A DNA stretch of 64,000 bases from Chitinophagaceae bacterium (GTDB lineage Bacteria; Bacteroidota; Bacteroidia; Chitinophagales; Chitinophagaceae), in the NCBI GenBank assembly GCA_009996675.1, contig JAACZQ010000002.1:50882-114881 (forward strand), written 5' to 3'. Both the position numbers and the translations under genes were made by a program. The notes below the pieces were generated by a model. The model was given only the letters and a program-made list of their open reading frames with translations, made no database searches and had not been told where the DNA came from. Of the stretch, positions 20,666 to 29,804 are shown piece by piece; positions within the stretch are counted from its first letter, which is position 1; each line of letters begins with the position of its first letter.

Positions 20666-21544
20666 ATGAGTAATCAAAACCAATTCACTGAAACGCTTCC
20701 GGTAGTAGTTTTTAATAGCTGCATGCCAAATCTCAACGAGAGCGAGATAGCGGCAGTTTATATGGCCAGAAAATCAGCAGTACCATTTACTGATTGGACA
20801 GATGGGGAAGAATGGTCAGCCAGGATATCGAATAATGGAGTTCCTCCAGCTGGGAGTTCTTTTAGTGGTAAGGATCTAATCCGGTATTTCAGCGTGATTG
20901 GCGATATGCCACCATGGACTGAGGTTGTAAAAGAAATAAGCGGAAGCAGGCGGCAGATTACGCGAAAAGTCAGAACAATCAATGCCACCATTGATGAGAC
21001 GACATCGGAAAACTATGAGTTTTTGCGTGTACTTGAATTGCTATCCGGTATTACTATAAGGCTTTGGTTTTTAACAAAGGGAGGTATTCTGTATGGGGGT
21101 AATACCGGTATTCTGTTGAATGTTCAACTCAAGCCGGTATTAACGCGCGGGAATGGAGAGCTTGAGGTATTTCAGATGGTAGCGACTTGGACAGCGGCGC
21201 AAAGTCCTGAGCGAATATTCACAGAATCATTTGGCAATGTACTAACACCATCTATTCCAGGAGATGGTGGAGGCGGAGAGCCGGTTACGCCTGGAGAAAT
21301 TTATCGGGTTACTTATCGGGCAACTGGCGGGGAGTTTGGCTTCACAAATTCAGGATTGGTGAATTGCACAATTATAGCAATGACCAGGGGCGGAGCAGAG
21401 GTAGAAGATATCAAAATTGACGGCAGTGCACCTGGTTACAACCAAGTATTACACGACTATGAAACAGGCTCAGCAACATTCAATTCAGAACAGCCGCTTG
21501 TCCCAAATGAATTTATAAGAGTTGTGTGTAAAGCAAACGCATAA
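20666..21544 (+). CDS. phage tail protein (tail-tube-like paralog 2 with C-terminal extension)
   Basis: Paralog of 16754..17341 plus about 90 extra C-terminal residues. Confidence 0.6.
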   Translation: MSNQNQFTETLPVVVFNSCMPNLNESEIAAVYMARKSAVPFTDWTDGEEWSARISNNGVPPAGSSFSGKDLIRYFSVIGDMPPWTEVVKEISGSRRQITRKVRTINATIDETTSENYEFLRVLELLSGITIRLWFLTKGGILYGGNTGILLNVQLKPVLTRGNGELEVFQMVATWTAAQSPERIFTESFGNVLTPSIPGDGGGGEPVTPGEIYRVTYRATGGEFGFTNSGLVNCTIIAMTRGGAEVEDIKIDGSAPGYNQVLHDYETGSATFNSEQPLVPNEFIRVVCKANA

Positions 21545-21547
21545 AAT

Positions 21548-24394
21548 ATGAAGAAGATACTTTTTTTAATAGCACTCATTCCTGTACTTGCCTCAGCGCA
21601 GTATGCACCTAATGGTAATAGTACTCAAACATCAAGGCTGGCGGTTGATAACACACTATCGCTGCCATCCGGATGCGGCGTGCCGGCTGGTGTAACTACT
21701 CTGAGAGGTGGATATACTACCCGTCCAGCGGTCTATTTTGATACATGCGGTAAAACTCTTTGGATTTGGTCTCCGCAAGGCACGAGTTGGAAGCCAATGA
21801 GCACGGCTGATAGCACAATATGGGCAACAGTTTACAAGGTTAAAAGTGATAGTGCTGTATTACGCGGATTCATCAACTCACTGATTGCTGATTCAGTTTA
21901 TCAAGCTTCCCAGATCAGCCAGCGGGTGCGTTATGTAGATACCTCGGCAATGTTGGCCGGCTATCCTCGGTTAATCCGTTTTATTGACTCTCTGGCCGCC
22001 GTACAGGCCCGATTGAATACCAAGCTTAATGCGGTAGATACATCCAGCCTAAGTACCCGGATCAATCAGAAGCTGAATATTACCGACACGAGCGGTAAGT
22101 GGGTTGGTTACGGGTGGCTGTCATCATTGTTATCGTCCATCAGCGGGAAGGTAGCCGTTGGCGATACTGCGGCTATGTTGACCCCGTACGCAAAGAAGGA
22201 TGGAAGCAATGCGGCCGGGAACTGGCCCATTAATGCATCCACAGCCAACCAGGCTACGCAGTGGAATGGGCAGCAGTATGGAGGGGTGTACTCCGCCGGG
22301 ACGATCACTGCTATGATGGTGTATCAGTCTGGGCAATGGAAGTATGCAACAGATGCGGCCGCAATCAAAACATTCCTTTCGCTGAATAACGTATCCAATG
22401 TAGATGCCACCAATGCTTCGAATATTACCTCCGGTACGCTGGCAGATGCCCGGTTAAGTGCCAATGTCACGCTTCAGGGTAATACCTTCAATGGGGCCAA
22501 TCAGTTGGTCAAGCTGGATGGCTCCGGCAAGCTGCCAACTTCCACAATTCCATCCCTGGCCATTACGGAAACATTCACTGTTGGTTCACAGGCTGCTATG
22601 CTTGCCCTGTCTGCTCAACAGGGAGATGTGGCAATCCGGACTGATCAGCAGAAAACCTACATACTCGCTGCGGAACCGGCCAGCACTCTATCCAATTGGG
22701 TTTGGATGCAATTCCCTGATGCGGAGAATGATCCGATCTATACCGCTTCCTCCTGGTACAGCACAACGAATAATTCAGCGAACTGGAATACAGCCTATTC
22801 ATGGGGTAATCATGCAAGTGCAGGGTATGCCGTTGCCAGCAGAACAATTACAATCAATGGTACTACTTATGATCTCACCGCAAACAGGACATGGACGGTT
22901 GGTGATGTGAGAACAGATGGTTCATATAGCAACCCTGCTTGGATTACCTCACTTGCCTGGTCTAAACTGACCGGCGTGCCTTCAACCTTTGCTCCGTCAG
23001 CACACACGCATACTTATGCAGATTTAACCGGCACCGTTCCTACCTGGAATCAGAACACAACGGGGAATGCTGCTACGGCTACAAATTCAACACAGTGGAA
23101 TAGCCAAATTTATACAGCTTCTCAGGCATCTACTATTGATTTAATAATGGTGCATGAATCAGGCGGTACGTGGAAATATTCTACTGCATCTGCTGTACAA
23201 TCATTCTTAGGACTTGGTTCTAACGCTTACACATCAACTGCTTATTTGCCTATAACTGCTGGTAATAGTAATAGATTAACAGGGGTTTTATATGCCGATT
23301 ATGGTTCGGCTGTAAAATCTGCATACGGCGATATGTATGTTGCCAGAGGGTCGAATTTTGGGTATAGTAATAGTTACGGTGTAGTTATGCTCGGATATAC
23401 AGGAACTGCAAATGAATCACTTGCATTTGGTGTCGATTTGAGTTCAAACCCCTCTGGCTTATTTACTGGAAATGGGAGTGAATATTTTTGGCGTGAAACT
23501 GGAAGTTTCAAAACCCCAAATGCTGCTAATAATGGGTACAATACTCTTTTCTCATGGTCGAATTCAACTATTACATTTCCAAATGGTGTGAACTTTAGTA
23601 GTTCAGTTGCAGCATCTTCATTTGAGGCACCTATTTTTTATAAATCAGCAACAGGTAACAGTTGGCTAATAAATCAATCAGGATACGCAAATAGGGGCTT
23701 GTATTGGGATCAAAGTGAACTTGGTTGGCATTTTTACGACAACGGGTCTGCAAGAGTAAAATTAGGTATTGATGGTTCTGTAACAGGTGCAGGTACTTTC
23801 ACTGCAGGTTCATTCTCTGGTGCAGGTACAGGATTAACAGGAACAGCAAGCAGTTTGACTGCCGGAGCCGTGTCGCATCTTGGTGGATATGTGAATAATA
23901 TTTCATCGTCTATTCAATCCGCAACTGTTCAATCAATAATTGGACAAGATGTTAACAATAACATATACAGATATAATGCTTCCGCATTACAAACATTTTT
24001 GGGTCTTGGTACTGCAGCTTATGTAGCAGCAAATCAAAACCTGAATACCTCCAGTAACGTCACATTCGCAAATATTGATGCTTCTTTAATTCGCTCTACC
24101 GGTGATGTAATCGCTTACTACTCTTCTGATCGACGCTTAAAGAATAATATCAAACCTATTACAAATGCCCTTGCAACTGTAGAACGTATCGGTGGTTACT
24201 CTTATGATTGGAATAGCAAACAGGATGTGTATAGCGGCCATGACTATGGTGTATTGGCGCAGGAGATAGAGATCATTATGCCTGAAGCTGTGATAACAAG
24301 GCCAAACGGGTACAAAGCCGTTAAATACGAAAGACTGATCCCCTTATTAATTCAAGCAATCAAAGAACTGAAATATGAACTGGATAAAAGGTAG
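21548..24394 (+). CDS. tail fibre protein with signal peptide and C-terminal S74-type intramolecular chaperone
   Basis: N-term MKKILFLIALIPVLASAQ; C-term SDRRLKNNIKPITNALATVERIGGYSYDW...YGVLAQEIEIIMPEAV...KAVKYERLIPLLIQAIKEL = peptidase_S74 signature. Confidence 0.85.
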   Translation: MKKILFLIALIPVLASAQYAPNGNSTQTSRLAVDNTLSLPSGCGVPAGVTTLRGGYTTRPAVYFDTCGKTLWIWSPQGTSWKPMSTADSTIWATVYKVKSDSAVLRGFINSLIADSVYQASQISQRVRYVDTSAMLAGYPRLIRFIDSLAAVQARLNTKLNAVDTSSLSTRINQKLNITDTSGKWVGYGWLSSLLSSISGKVAVGDTAAMLTPYAKKDGSNAAGNWPINASTANQATQWNGQQYGGVYSAGTITAMMVYQSGQWKYATDAAAIKTFLSLNNVSNVDATNASNITSGTLADARLSANVTLQGNTFNGANQLVKLDGSGKLPTSTIPSLAITETFTVGSQAAMLALSAQQGDVAIRTDQQKTYILAAEPASTLSNWVWMQFPDAENDPIYTASSWYSTTNNSANWNTAYSWGNHASAGYAVASRTITINGTTYDLTANRTWTVGDVRTDGSYSNPAWITSLAWSKLTGVPSTFAPSAHTHTYADLTGTVPTWNQNTTGNAATATNSTQWNSQIYTASQASTIDLIMVHESGGTWKYSTASAVQSFLGLGSNAYTSTAYLPITAGNSNRLTGVLYADYGSAVKSAYGDMYVARGSNFGYSNSYGVVMLGYTGTANESLAFGVDLSSNPSGLFTGNGSEYFWRETGSFKTPNAANNGYNTLFSWSNSTITFPNGVNFSSSVAASSFEAPIFYKSATGNSWLINQSGYANRGLYWDQSELGWHFYDNGSARVKLGIDGSVTGAGTFTAGSFSGAGTGLTGTASSLTAGAVSHLGGYVNNISSSIQSATVQSIIGQDVNNNIYRYNASALQTFLGLGTAAYVAANQNLNTSSNVTFANIDASLIRSTGDVIAYYSSDRRLKNNIKPITNALATVERIGGYSYDWNSKQDVYSGHDYGVLAQEIEIIMPEAVITRPNGYKAVKYERLIPLLIQAIKELKYELDKR

Positions 24395-25229
24395 TCTGTT
24401 GATCGCTTTCATAGCGATCTGTGCAGCATTTTCATTCAAGAGAGTATATGTCGGTTTGCCCACTTCCGGGCAGATCACCATGGACATGATCCGGGCGGAG
24501 CTGGGCGTGCCCTCACAGGCCAATTTCAGCCTGGTTGCCGCGCGCAACGGCGTGTATGCCCCGCTGAACCCTTACAGCCCAACCTTGCCCCCCGCAACCG
24601 GCCAGGTTAAGCTTTCTGACTGGTACGGGTATTGCCACACCTGCACCACGATTTACACGCATACAGTGTATATCGCCGACTACCATGTGGGCAACCAGGG
24701 ATTCGTATCTGCATCAGCAGCATGCACCGGTAACCGGGACTACCCCCAGACGGTGTACAGCAGCTCCAGCACCCTGTCAGCCGGTGCCACGCTATTCACG
24801 CTATCCAGCGGGGTGTACTATCCATTCACGGTATCAGACACTGATCAGTGGATATGGTCGAACACCGGTACCAAGCCAATCCAGATGAATGGCAGCAACA
24901 CGATCTCAACCGTAGGGGCTTGCGGTTATACTGTTAACTGGTCGTTCGAGGACAATCCGCCATCCAGCGGCCGGACGTTGCTGATCTATAAGAACGGATC
25001 CCTTGTGGTGAATACCTCCAACACGGATTCAGGATCCTTCAGTTGCGACCCGGGTGATACGATTCGTGTATTGCTGTCCGTGTCACTGTTCGAGGGATAC
25101 GCCAATGCTGTGACAATCACCGGTGGCTACACATTCAGCAGCTCCAATTCTTCTGACACTGATATCGATACCGGTACGATCACACCGTCCGGGGGCACCG
25201 TAAACATTTTAGTAACCATAAACAATTAG
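24375..25229 (+). CDS. secreted/fibre-associated hypothetical protein
   Basis: Hydrophobic N-terminal segment, Ser/Thr-rich beta-like body, overlaps fibre gene end. Confidence 0.6.
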   Translation: MNWIKGSLLIAFIAICAAFSFKRVYVGLPTSGQITMDMIRAELGVPSQANFSLVAARNGVYAPLNPYSPTLPPATGQVKLSDWYGYCHTCTTIYTHTVYIADYHVGNQGFVSASAACTGNRDYPQTVYSSSSTLSAGATLFTLSSGVYYPFTVSDTDQWIWSNTGTKPIQMNGSNTISTVGACGYTVNWSFEDNPPSSGRTLLIYKNGSLVVNTSNTDSGSFSCDPGDTIRVLLSVSLFEGYANAVTITGGYTFSSSNSSDTDIDTGTITPSGGTVNILVTINN

Positions 25230-25230
25230 C

Positions 25231-25644
25231 ATGAAAAAAGTAATCATTCTGGCCATTATGGCCTTCTTTACAATCACTGCCGGCACTGCGCAAACCGCCG
25301 AAAAAGAGCCCGAAAGAACCAAGTTGCCTTACGTACAGGAAAAGGCTGCAAAACCGGAGAAACATAATACCGATACGCTGGTGGTGCCGCAGTCCGCCAA
25401 GTTCATCAAAGTGGGGGATAAGCTGATCCCGGTATCCGAACTGGCCAGCGCCGAGAAGATCCCGCTGTTCGTTCCCCTTGGCTGGATAATCGGCCAGTAT
25501 CAGTACCTGGATAATTCAACCGGAAGTGGCCTGACCAAAAAGCAAATCGAAGAGCTGCAGGGCCCACTGGAACCATACTACCGGTATTATCTCCAGGCCA
25601 TGCAGCAACAAAGGCAGGCAGCTGCGGAGAAACCCAAACAGTAA
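25231..25644 (+). CDS. hypothetical protein with signal peptide
   Basis: MKKVIILAIMAFFTITAGTAQ N-terminus. Confidence 0.6.
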   Translation: MKKVIILAIMAFFTITAGTAQTAEKEPERTKLPYVQEKAAKPEKHNTDTLVVPQSAKFIKVGDKLIPVSELASAEKIPLFVPLGWIIGQYQYLDNSTGSGLTKKQIEELQGPLEPYYRYYLQAMQQQRQAAAEKPKQ

Positions 25645-25683
25645 TCATTGCAACCTAACCCTTAAATAGACCCGTTAAAATCG

Positions 25684-25911
25684 ATGGAACATAATACACA
25701 ATACAATATTGCTGCGGCGGCTGGAGGTGCCATTGCTGCTGCAGGCAATAACCTGGTTAACCTTATTCAAGCGCCGGTTCGGTATACATACGCCATCGAT
25801 TGGGCTGAAACTTTCCAAATTGGATGGAAGGCCGCCGTTGGGGCCTTGGTTGGCCTGGGAGTTAAGTGGATATGGGATAAAATCTTCAATCGCAAAAAAC
25901 GAAAAAAATGA
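25684..25911 (+). CDS. small membrane protein, holin candidate
   Basis: Hydrophobic segment plus basic C-terminus (NRKKRKK), upstream of endolysin candidate. Confidence 0.45.
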   Translation: MEHNTQYNIAAAAGGAIAAAGNNLVNLIQAPVRYTYAIDWAETFQIGWKAAVGALVGLGVKWIWDKIFNRKKRKK

Positions 25912-26147
25912 TACAGCAAGTAATCGAGAACACTAAAAAACCAGCTCCGCGCTGGTTCAGAAAGACAAAACGAGCAGCTGAAATGCTGTCCGATACAGCC
26001 ATTGTAATGCTGATTTCAATGGGGTATGCAGAAAATAGCCTGGTTATGCTTTGGCTACGGGTAGGGCTTTCTGGCATATTGAACACCCTTGAAATGGTGC
26101 TTGCTAATGGCGAAGAATACACTAAAACCACCGACAATGCAAACTAA
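25908..26147 (+). CDS. small membrane-associated protein, lysis cassette
   Basis: ATGA overlap with previous ORF; hydrophobic stretch. Confidence 0.45.
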   Translation: MIQQVIENTKKPAPRWFRKTKRAAEMLSDTAIVMLISMGYAENSLVMLWLRVGLSGILNTLEMVLANGEEYTKTTDNAN

Positions 26148-26793
26148 AACTCAATCGACCATGGAGATAATATTGGGAAGGCGAACTGTTTTCCTGGTAT
26201 TATCTCTTACGATACTCTGCAGTTGCGGCATCGTGAATAAATCCAAACAGCGGACTTATTCCAGTGTGGACAGCTCCGCTACCCATGTCACCCGGTCCAC
26301 GGCTGACCAGGTGCAGGATAGTGCCAATAAGAAAGCCTACGAACAGGCCACAGAGAATACTGTAGCCGATGAATCCATTGGCCGGGTAGAAGTGGAGTTT
26401 GGGCAGGATTCGGTAAAACCAACAGGTCCGGTCGTAATCTCACGTGATAGCAGCGGGAATATGGTCATTGACCCTGGTGGCCGGCCGGTAAAAAAGGTCA
26501 CTGATACACGATCCGCCCAGAAGTCGGCGACAACTACCACAAAAAATACCGGACTGGATTCAACCCGGGTAAGCAAGATCCAGACAACCCAGAAAGTCGA
26601 TAGCCTGGCTTCCGCACTGAAAAAAGAGGTCCGTTCTGCGGAGAAAAAAGTGTTCCGATGGCAAGTGCCATGGTATGCCTGGCTGATACTGCCGGTTATC
26701 GGGCTGATCGCCTGGCGGTACCGGCTGTACCAGCGAAAGATCGATACGGCCACAAAAATCCCTTATTCATCACCCAATGACAATACTGCATGA
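26137..26793 (+). CDS. lipoprotein with C-terminal TM segment (unimolecular spanin candidate)
   Basis: Lipobox-like LTILCSC near N-terminus; C-terminal WYAWLILPVIGLIAW; located in lysis cassette. Confidence 0.55.
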   Translation: MQTKTQSTMEIILGRRTVFLVLSLTILCSCGIVNKSKQRTYSSVDSSATHVTRSTADQVQDSANKKAYEQATENTVADESIGRVEVEFGQDSVKPTGPVVISRDSSGNMVIDPGGRPVKKVTDTRSAQKSATTTTKNTGLDSTRVSKIQTTQKVDSLASALKKEVRSAEKKVFRWQVPWYAWLILPVIGLIAWRYRLYQRKIDTATKIPYSSPNDNTA

Positions 26794-27380
26794 AAAATTT
26801 TTATCCGGAAAAGCCCACGGTGCCTTTCCAAAAATCAATGATTGAAATGGCTTTGATAATCGATGCCATTAAAAAGGCGCCATTCCCGGTTGAGGTAAAG
26901 CGGGCTGCGTATGTGGTGATTCGTAATGAATCATCCAATGGCCGTTCGGTGATCAATGGCAATAACCTATGCGGAGCCCAGGCCGATAGCGGCAGGTGGC
27001 CCCGGGCCTGGGATGCCAAAATCGCTGCTGTTACCTATAAGCGTGAGAATACGACCAATAAGGAGCGGATATTCCTTGTATTCGATAGCCTGGCCAGCGG
27101 GATAGCATTCGTGTGCGACCGGGTGCAGGCCAAAGGGATATTCATCGGTGAAAACGTGAACGGCCGATATTACAAAGGAGATGTTCGAACAGTAGAGCAG
27201 TTGGCGGATGCCTATGGCGATGAGTGGGTTCATGGCCGTGATGCCACACCGACCCCCACGGAAGTGCGCAATTTCACCAGCATGTATAATCAGGCGAAAG
27301 TGCTTTTCCCTGATGAAAATAAGGCGGAATCAGGTAATTCTACGGCGCAAAAATCAGGTATTAATACTGTAAAAAAGTGA
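26790..27380 (+). CDS. endolysin / lysozyme-like candidate
   Basis: AAYVVIRNESSNGRSVINGNNLCGAQADSGRW resembles transglycosylase-type ES-containing active site region; position after spanin candidate. Confidence 0.5.
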   Translation: MKNFYPEKPTVPFQKSMIEMALIIDAIKKAPFPVEVKRAAYVVIRNESSNGRSVINGNNLCGAQADSGRWPRAWDAKIAAVTYKRENTTNKERIFLVFDSLASGIAFVCDRVQAKGIFIGENVNGRYYKGDVRTVEQLADAYGDEWVHGRDATPTPTEVRNFTSMYNQAKVLFPDENKAESGNSTAQKSGINTVKK

Positions 27381-27412
27381 CGCTGCGAAGATTATTTTGG
27401 CAATAAAAAGCC

Positions 27413-27601
27413 ATGAAAGATTCCACACAGAAAGCAGTCGCTGAACTGTTTGACTTTGCCAATCCTGATGAGTGTAAACAGTTGCTTTGGGAATGGTTCC
27501 GATCCACAATAGTCGGCAACTACCATTCCTTAGATCAGAGCGAAAAGGATGCCATAGCTGGCCTGTACGAGCGCCTCAATAATGTTTTCCAAAGTGGCTG
27601 A
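27413..27601 (+). CDS. small hypothetical protein
   Basis: 62 aa ORF. Confidence 0.4.
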   Translation: MKDSTQKAVAELFDFANPDECKQLLWEWFRSTIVGNYHSLDQSEKDAIAGLYERLNNVFQSG

Positions 27602-27638
27602 TTGCCACATTTTCTCATAAGCAGTTTGTTTTGGTTAC

Positions 27639-27665
27639 GGCCTGGGTTTCTACCCGGGCCTTTTT
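27639..27665 (+). terminator. rho-independent terminator ending late operon
   Basis: GGCCTGGGT-TTCT-ACCCGGGCC-TTTTT. Confidence 0.85.
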
Positions 27666-28003
27666 GTTGGGATAATGTTAAATAAATGTTAAAGAAATCG
27701 AATTTTCAGCAAAAACATTATGGTCGAAATATTTAAATACAGGTGGCAGGTGCTTTTAAGCTTCATAGGCATTATGGCAAACTGAATATTCCGCCAATTA
27801 ATTTAAATCTAAACCGGAAGGTAACCGGTAAAAAAATCCATAAAATAATGATTAACAACCAATTGAAAAAGAGACGCTGGCAAATGCGTCCAAAAAGGAA
27901 AACCTTCTCCTGGAGGGAAGAAGGTTTAAAAATTGCCTTTCTTTTACTGAAAATCATTGAATTTATAGCTCGACACAATTAATTCAGTGTTTTCAGACTG
28001 TGC

Positions 28004-28035
28004 GAAAGACCGTTGTTTACAGCGGTCTTTCCTTT
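28004..28035 (+). terminator. hairpin terminator
   Basis: GAAAGACCG ... CGGTCTTTC followed by CTTTT. Confidence 0.7.
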
Positions 28036-28059
28036 TATGAGATAAAAGTAAGCAAAACA

Positions 28060-28326
28060 TCAATCATAATGCGGATCGGCATAAAACGAGTCATCACCCG
28101 GGAGTTGATGGCCTGATCTGATTACCATGGCCCTTTCTTCCCTGGGTAGCTGGCTGTACCATTCAGCGAGCCGGCCTGAGAAGTTATTCCGGAAGAAAGC
28201 CTTTGCATCCCTGGTCATTTCCAAATTCATAGAGTAGGTTACTTCAGCCTCAGTAACCTCATAAAGTCCGGTCTTTAAATTCCGAGTAAGGCCTCTCAAC
28301 TGGTGAGGTAATTGATGCTGTTTCAT
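28060..28326 (-). CDS. small hypothetical prophage protein
   Basis: 88 aa ORF downstream of integrase, same strand. Confidence 0.5.
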   Translation of the reverse strand: MKQHQLPHQLRGLTRNLKTGLYEVTEAEVTYSMNLEMTRDAKAFFRNNFSGRLAEWYSQLPREERAMVIRSGHQLPGDDSFYADPHYD

Positions 28327-28338
28327 TAACCAAATGTA

Positions 28339-29541
28339 TTATGAAAACGGGTTATTTACTTTTCTCAGACGTTCTTCTTGCCTTGCTTTTTCTCCCAAGG
28401 CGTAGTGATCCATTGTAATTACGGGGGTCGTGTGCCCGGCCATCTTGGAGGCTTCCTGGAGAGATAACAGTTCCGCTGTTTCATCCAGATTAGCATGCTT
28501 CAATGTGTACAGATCAACCTTAATTCCAAGGCCGCCATCTTTGTTATCAGCTTTTACTTCATCGTGCCATTTTCGGGTAAGGTAATCGCGCTTACAGGGT
28601 TCTTTCGCGGGCGTAAAGTCGATGCCGAACAGATATTCTCCTGGCCGGGCTTCATTGTAGAGACTTACCCACTCATCGTATACGGCATCTTTGATCGGGC
28701 GGTACACTTGACGAGAAGATCCTCCCTTTTTTATTGTTACAATAAAACTACGGCCTGGCAGGTCGACATGATCTTTCTGCATCCTTAACAATTCAATCTC
28801 TCTGGCGCCGGAATGAAAGAAAATATGAAGGAATCTCAAATATGCAGGATCCGGAGCTGTTTCGGTATAATGGTGCTCAACTTTCTGGCGAAGTTCTTTG
28901 ACCATGATAGGCCGTATTTTCTTTGGTAGTGCTTTTTTAGCCACTCCACTCGCTGGATTTACTTCGTGATAGTCAATCTGTTTGAAGAGCATCATCAAAT
29001 AGGCACGGTAATGATTATAAGATACTTCTGATAAATTACAGGCATCGAGAATAGCTTTTATGTGCTTTCGGCTGACATCTTTCAAGACAAGATAATCCCA
29101 ACGCATTTTTCGAATTGCGACTGTTACATACTTCAAGCAGCTCTTTACGTTTGCCGCAGTAGTTTTCGGAACACTCATGTTTTTTAAAGCCATCTCCATT
29201 GCAGTAATTAATGGAGTATTAGGGTCTACGACTGGGGTGTTATATGCGTCTATGCAATATTGTTTTGTAATCGGATTGAATCCATCAATCTGAAGGCGCT
29301 TCATCTCCATATTAATTAACTCCTCCGTTGCAGCCTTTCGATCAGTTGGAGTTTTAAATTCATTCATCCCCTTAACCATAACAAGTTTAGGAGATATCCG
29401 TCCTTTGTCATTACGGACCGATGGGTCATAAAATCGGTACCATATATACCAATCTCTTTTAGTAGATGCAGACGCTTTCTTCCAGTTAGTGGGAGTTACC
29501 TTCAGTTCGGTGCAATAGCAACCATTGGGCAGTGTAATCAT
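28339..29541 (-). CDS. tyrosine-type site-specific integrase
   Basis: HSGAREIELLRM, LYTLKHANLDETAELLSLQEASKMAGHTTPVITMDHYAL catalytic-region pattern; adjacent to tRNA. Confidence 0.85.
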   Translation of the reverse strand: MITLPNGCYCTELKVTPTNWKKASASTKRDWYIWYRFYDPSVRNDKGRISPKLVMVKGMNEFKTPTDRKAATEELINMEMKRLQIDGFNPITKQYCIDAYNTPVVDPNTPLITAMEMALKNMSVPKTTAANVKSCLKYVTVAIRKMRWDYLVLKDVSRKHIKAILDACNLSEVSYNHYRAYLMMLFKQIDYHEVNPASGVAKKALPKKIRPIMVKELRQKVEHHYTETAPDPAYLRFLHIFFHSGAREIELLRMQKDHVDLPGRSFIVTIKKGGSSRQVYRPIKDAVYDEWVSLYNEARPGEYLFGIDFTPAKEPCKRDYLTRKWHDEVKADNKDGGLGIKVDLYTLKHANLDETAELLSLQEASKMAGHTTPVITMDHYALGEKARQEERLRKVNNPFS

Positions 29542-29594
29542 TGTTAGCGGAGTTGTTAACGATTAACAAAACGCTATCAATATGGAAAGAGGGA

Positions 29595-29639
29595 AAATAA
29601 GGCTGAAACTATTGCTATCATTGAGTTTCAGCCTTATTT
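29595..29639 (-). terminator. strong hairpin downstream of tRNA-Arg (16-bp perfect inverted repeat)
   Basis: AAATAAGGCTGAAACT (29595-29610) / AGTTTCAGCCTTATTT (29624-29639). Confidence 0.8.
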
Positions 29640-29647
29640 ATTTTTCG

Positions 29648-29721
29648 TGACCGCGTCAGGATTCAAACCTGAAACCTTCTGATCCGTAGTCAGATGCTCT
29701 ATTCAGTTGAGCTACGCAGCC
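29648..29721 (-). tRNA. tRNA-Arg(ACG)
   Basis: Reverse complement GGCTGCGTAGCTCAACTGAATAGAGCATCTGACTACGGATCAGAAGGTTTCAGGTTTGAATCCTGACGCGGTCA folds as a cloverleaf; anticodon loop CTACGGA. Confidence 0.93.
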
Positions 29722-29804
29722 AGGTGTTACTTAAATCAGTAACGGGGTGCAAATATAAAGGCAAAAAAATAAATTACAAAAACAAGTTCCTTTTTTCTGC
29801 CGGA

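Noticed and set aside
27743-27982. 79 aa basic ORF as a real gene
   Set aside because: Poor start context, spans a hairpin, no recognisable features; left as an uncertain region
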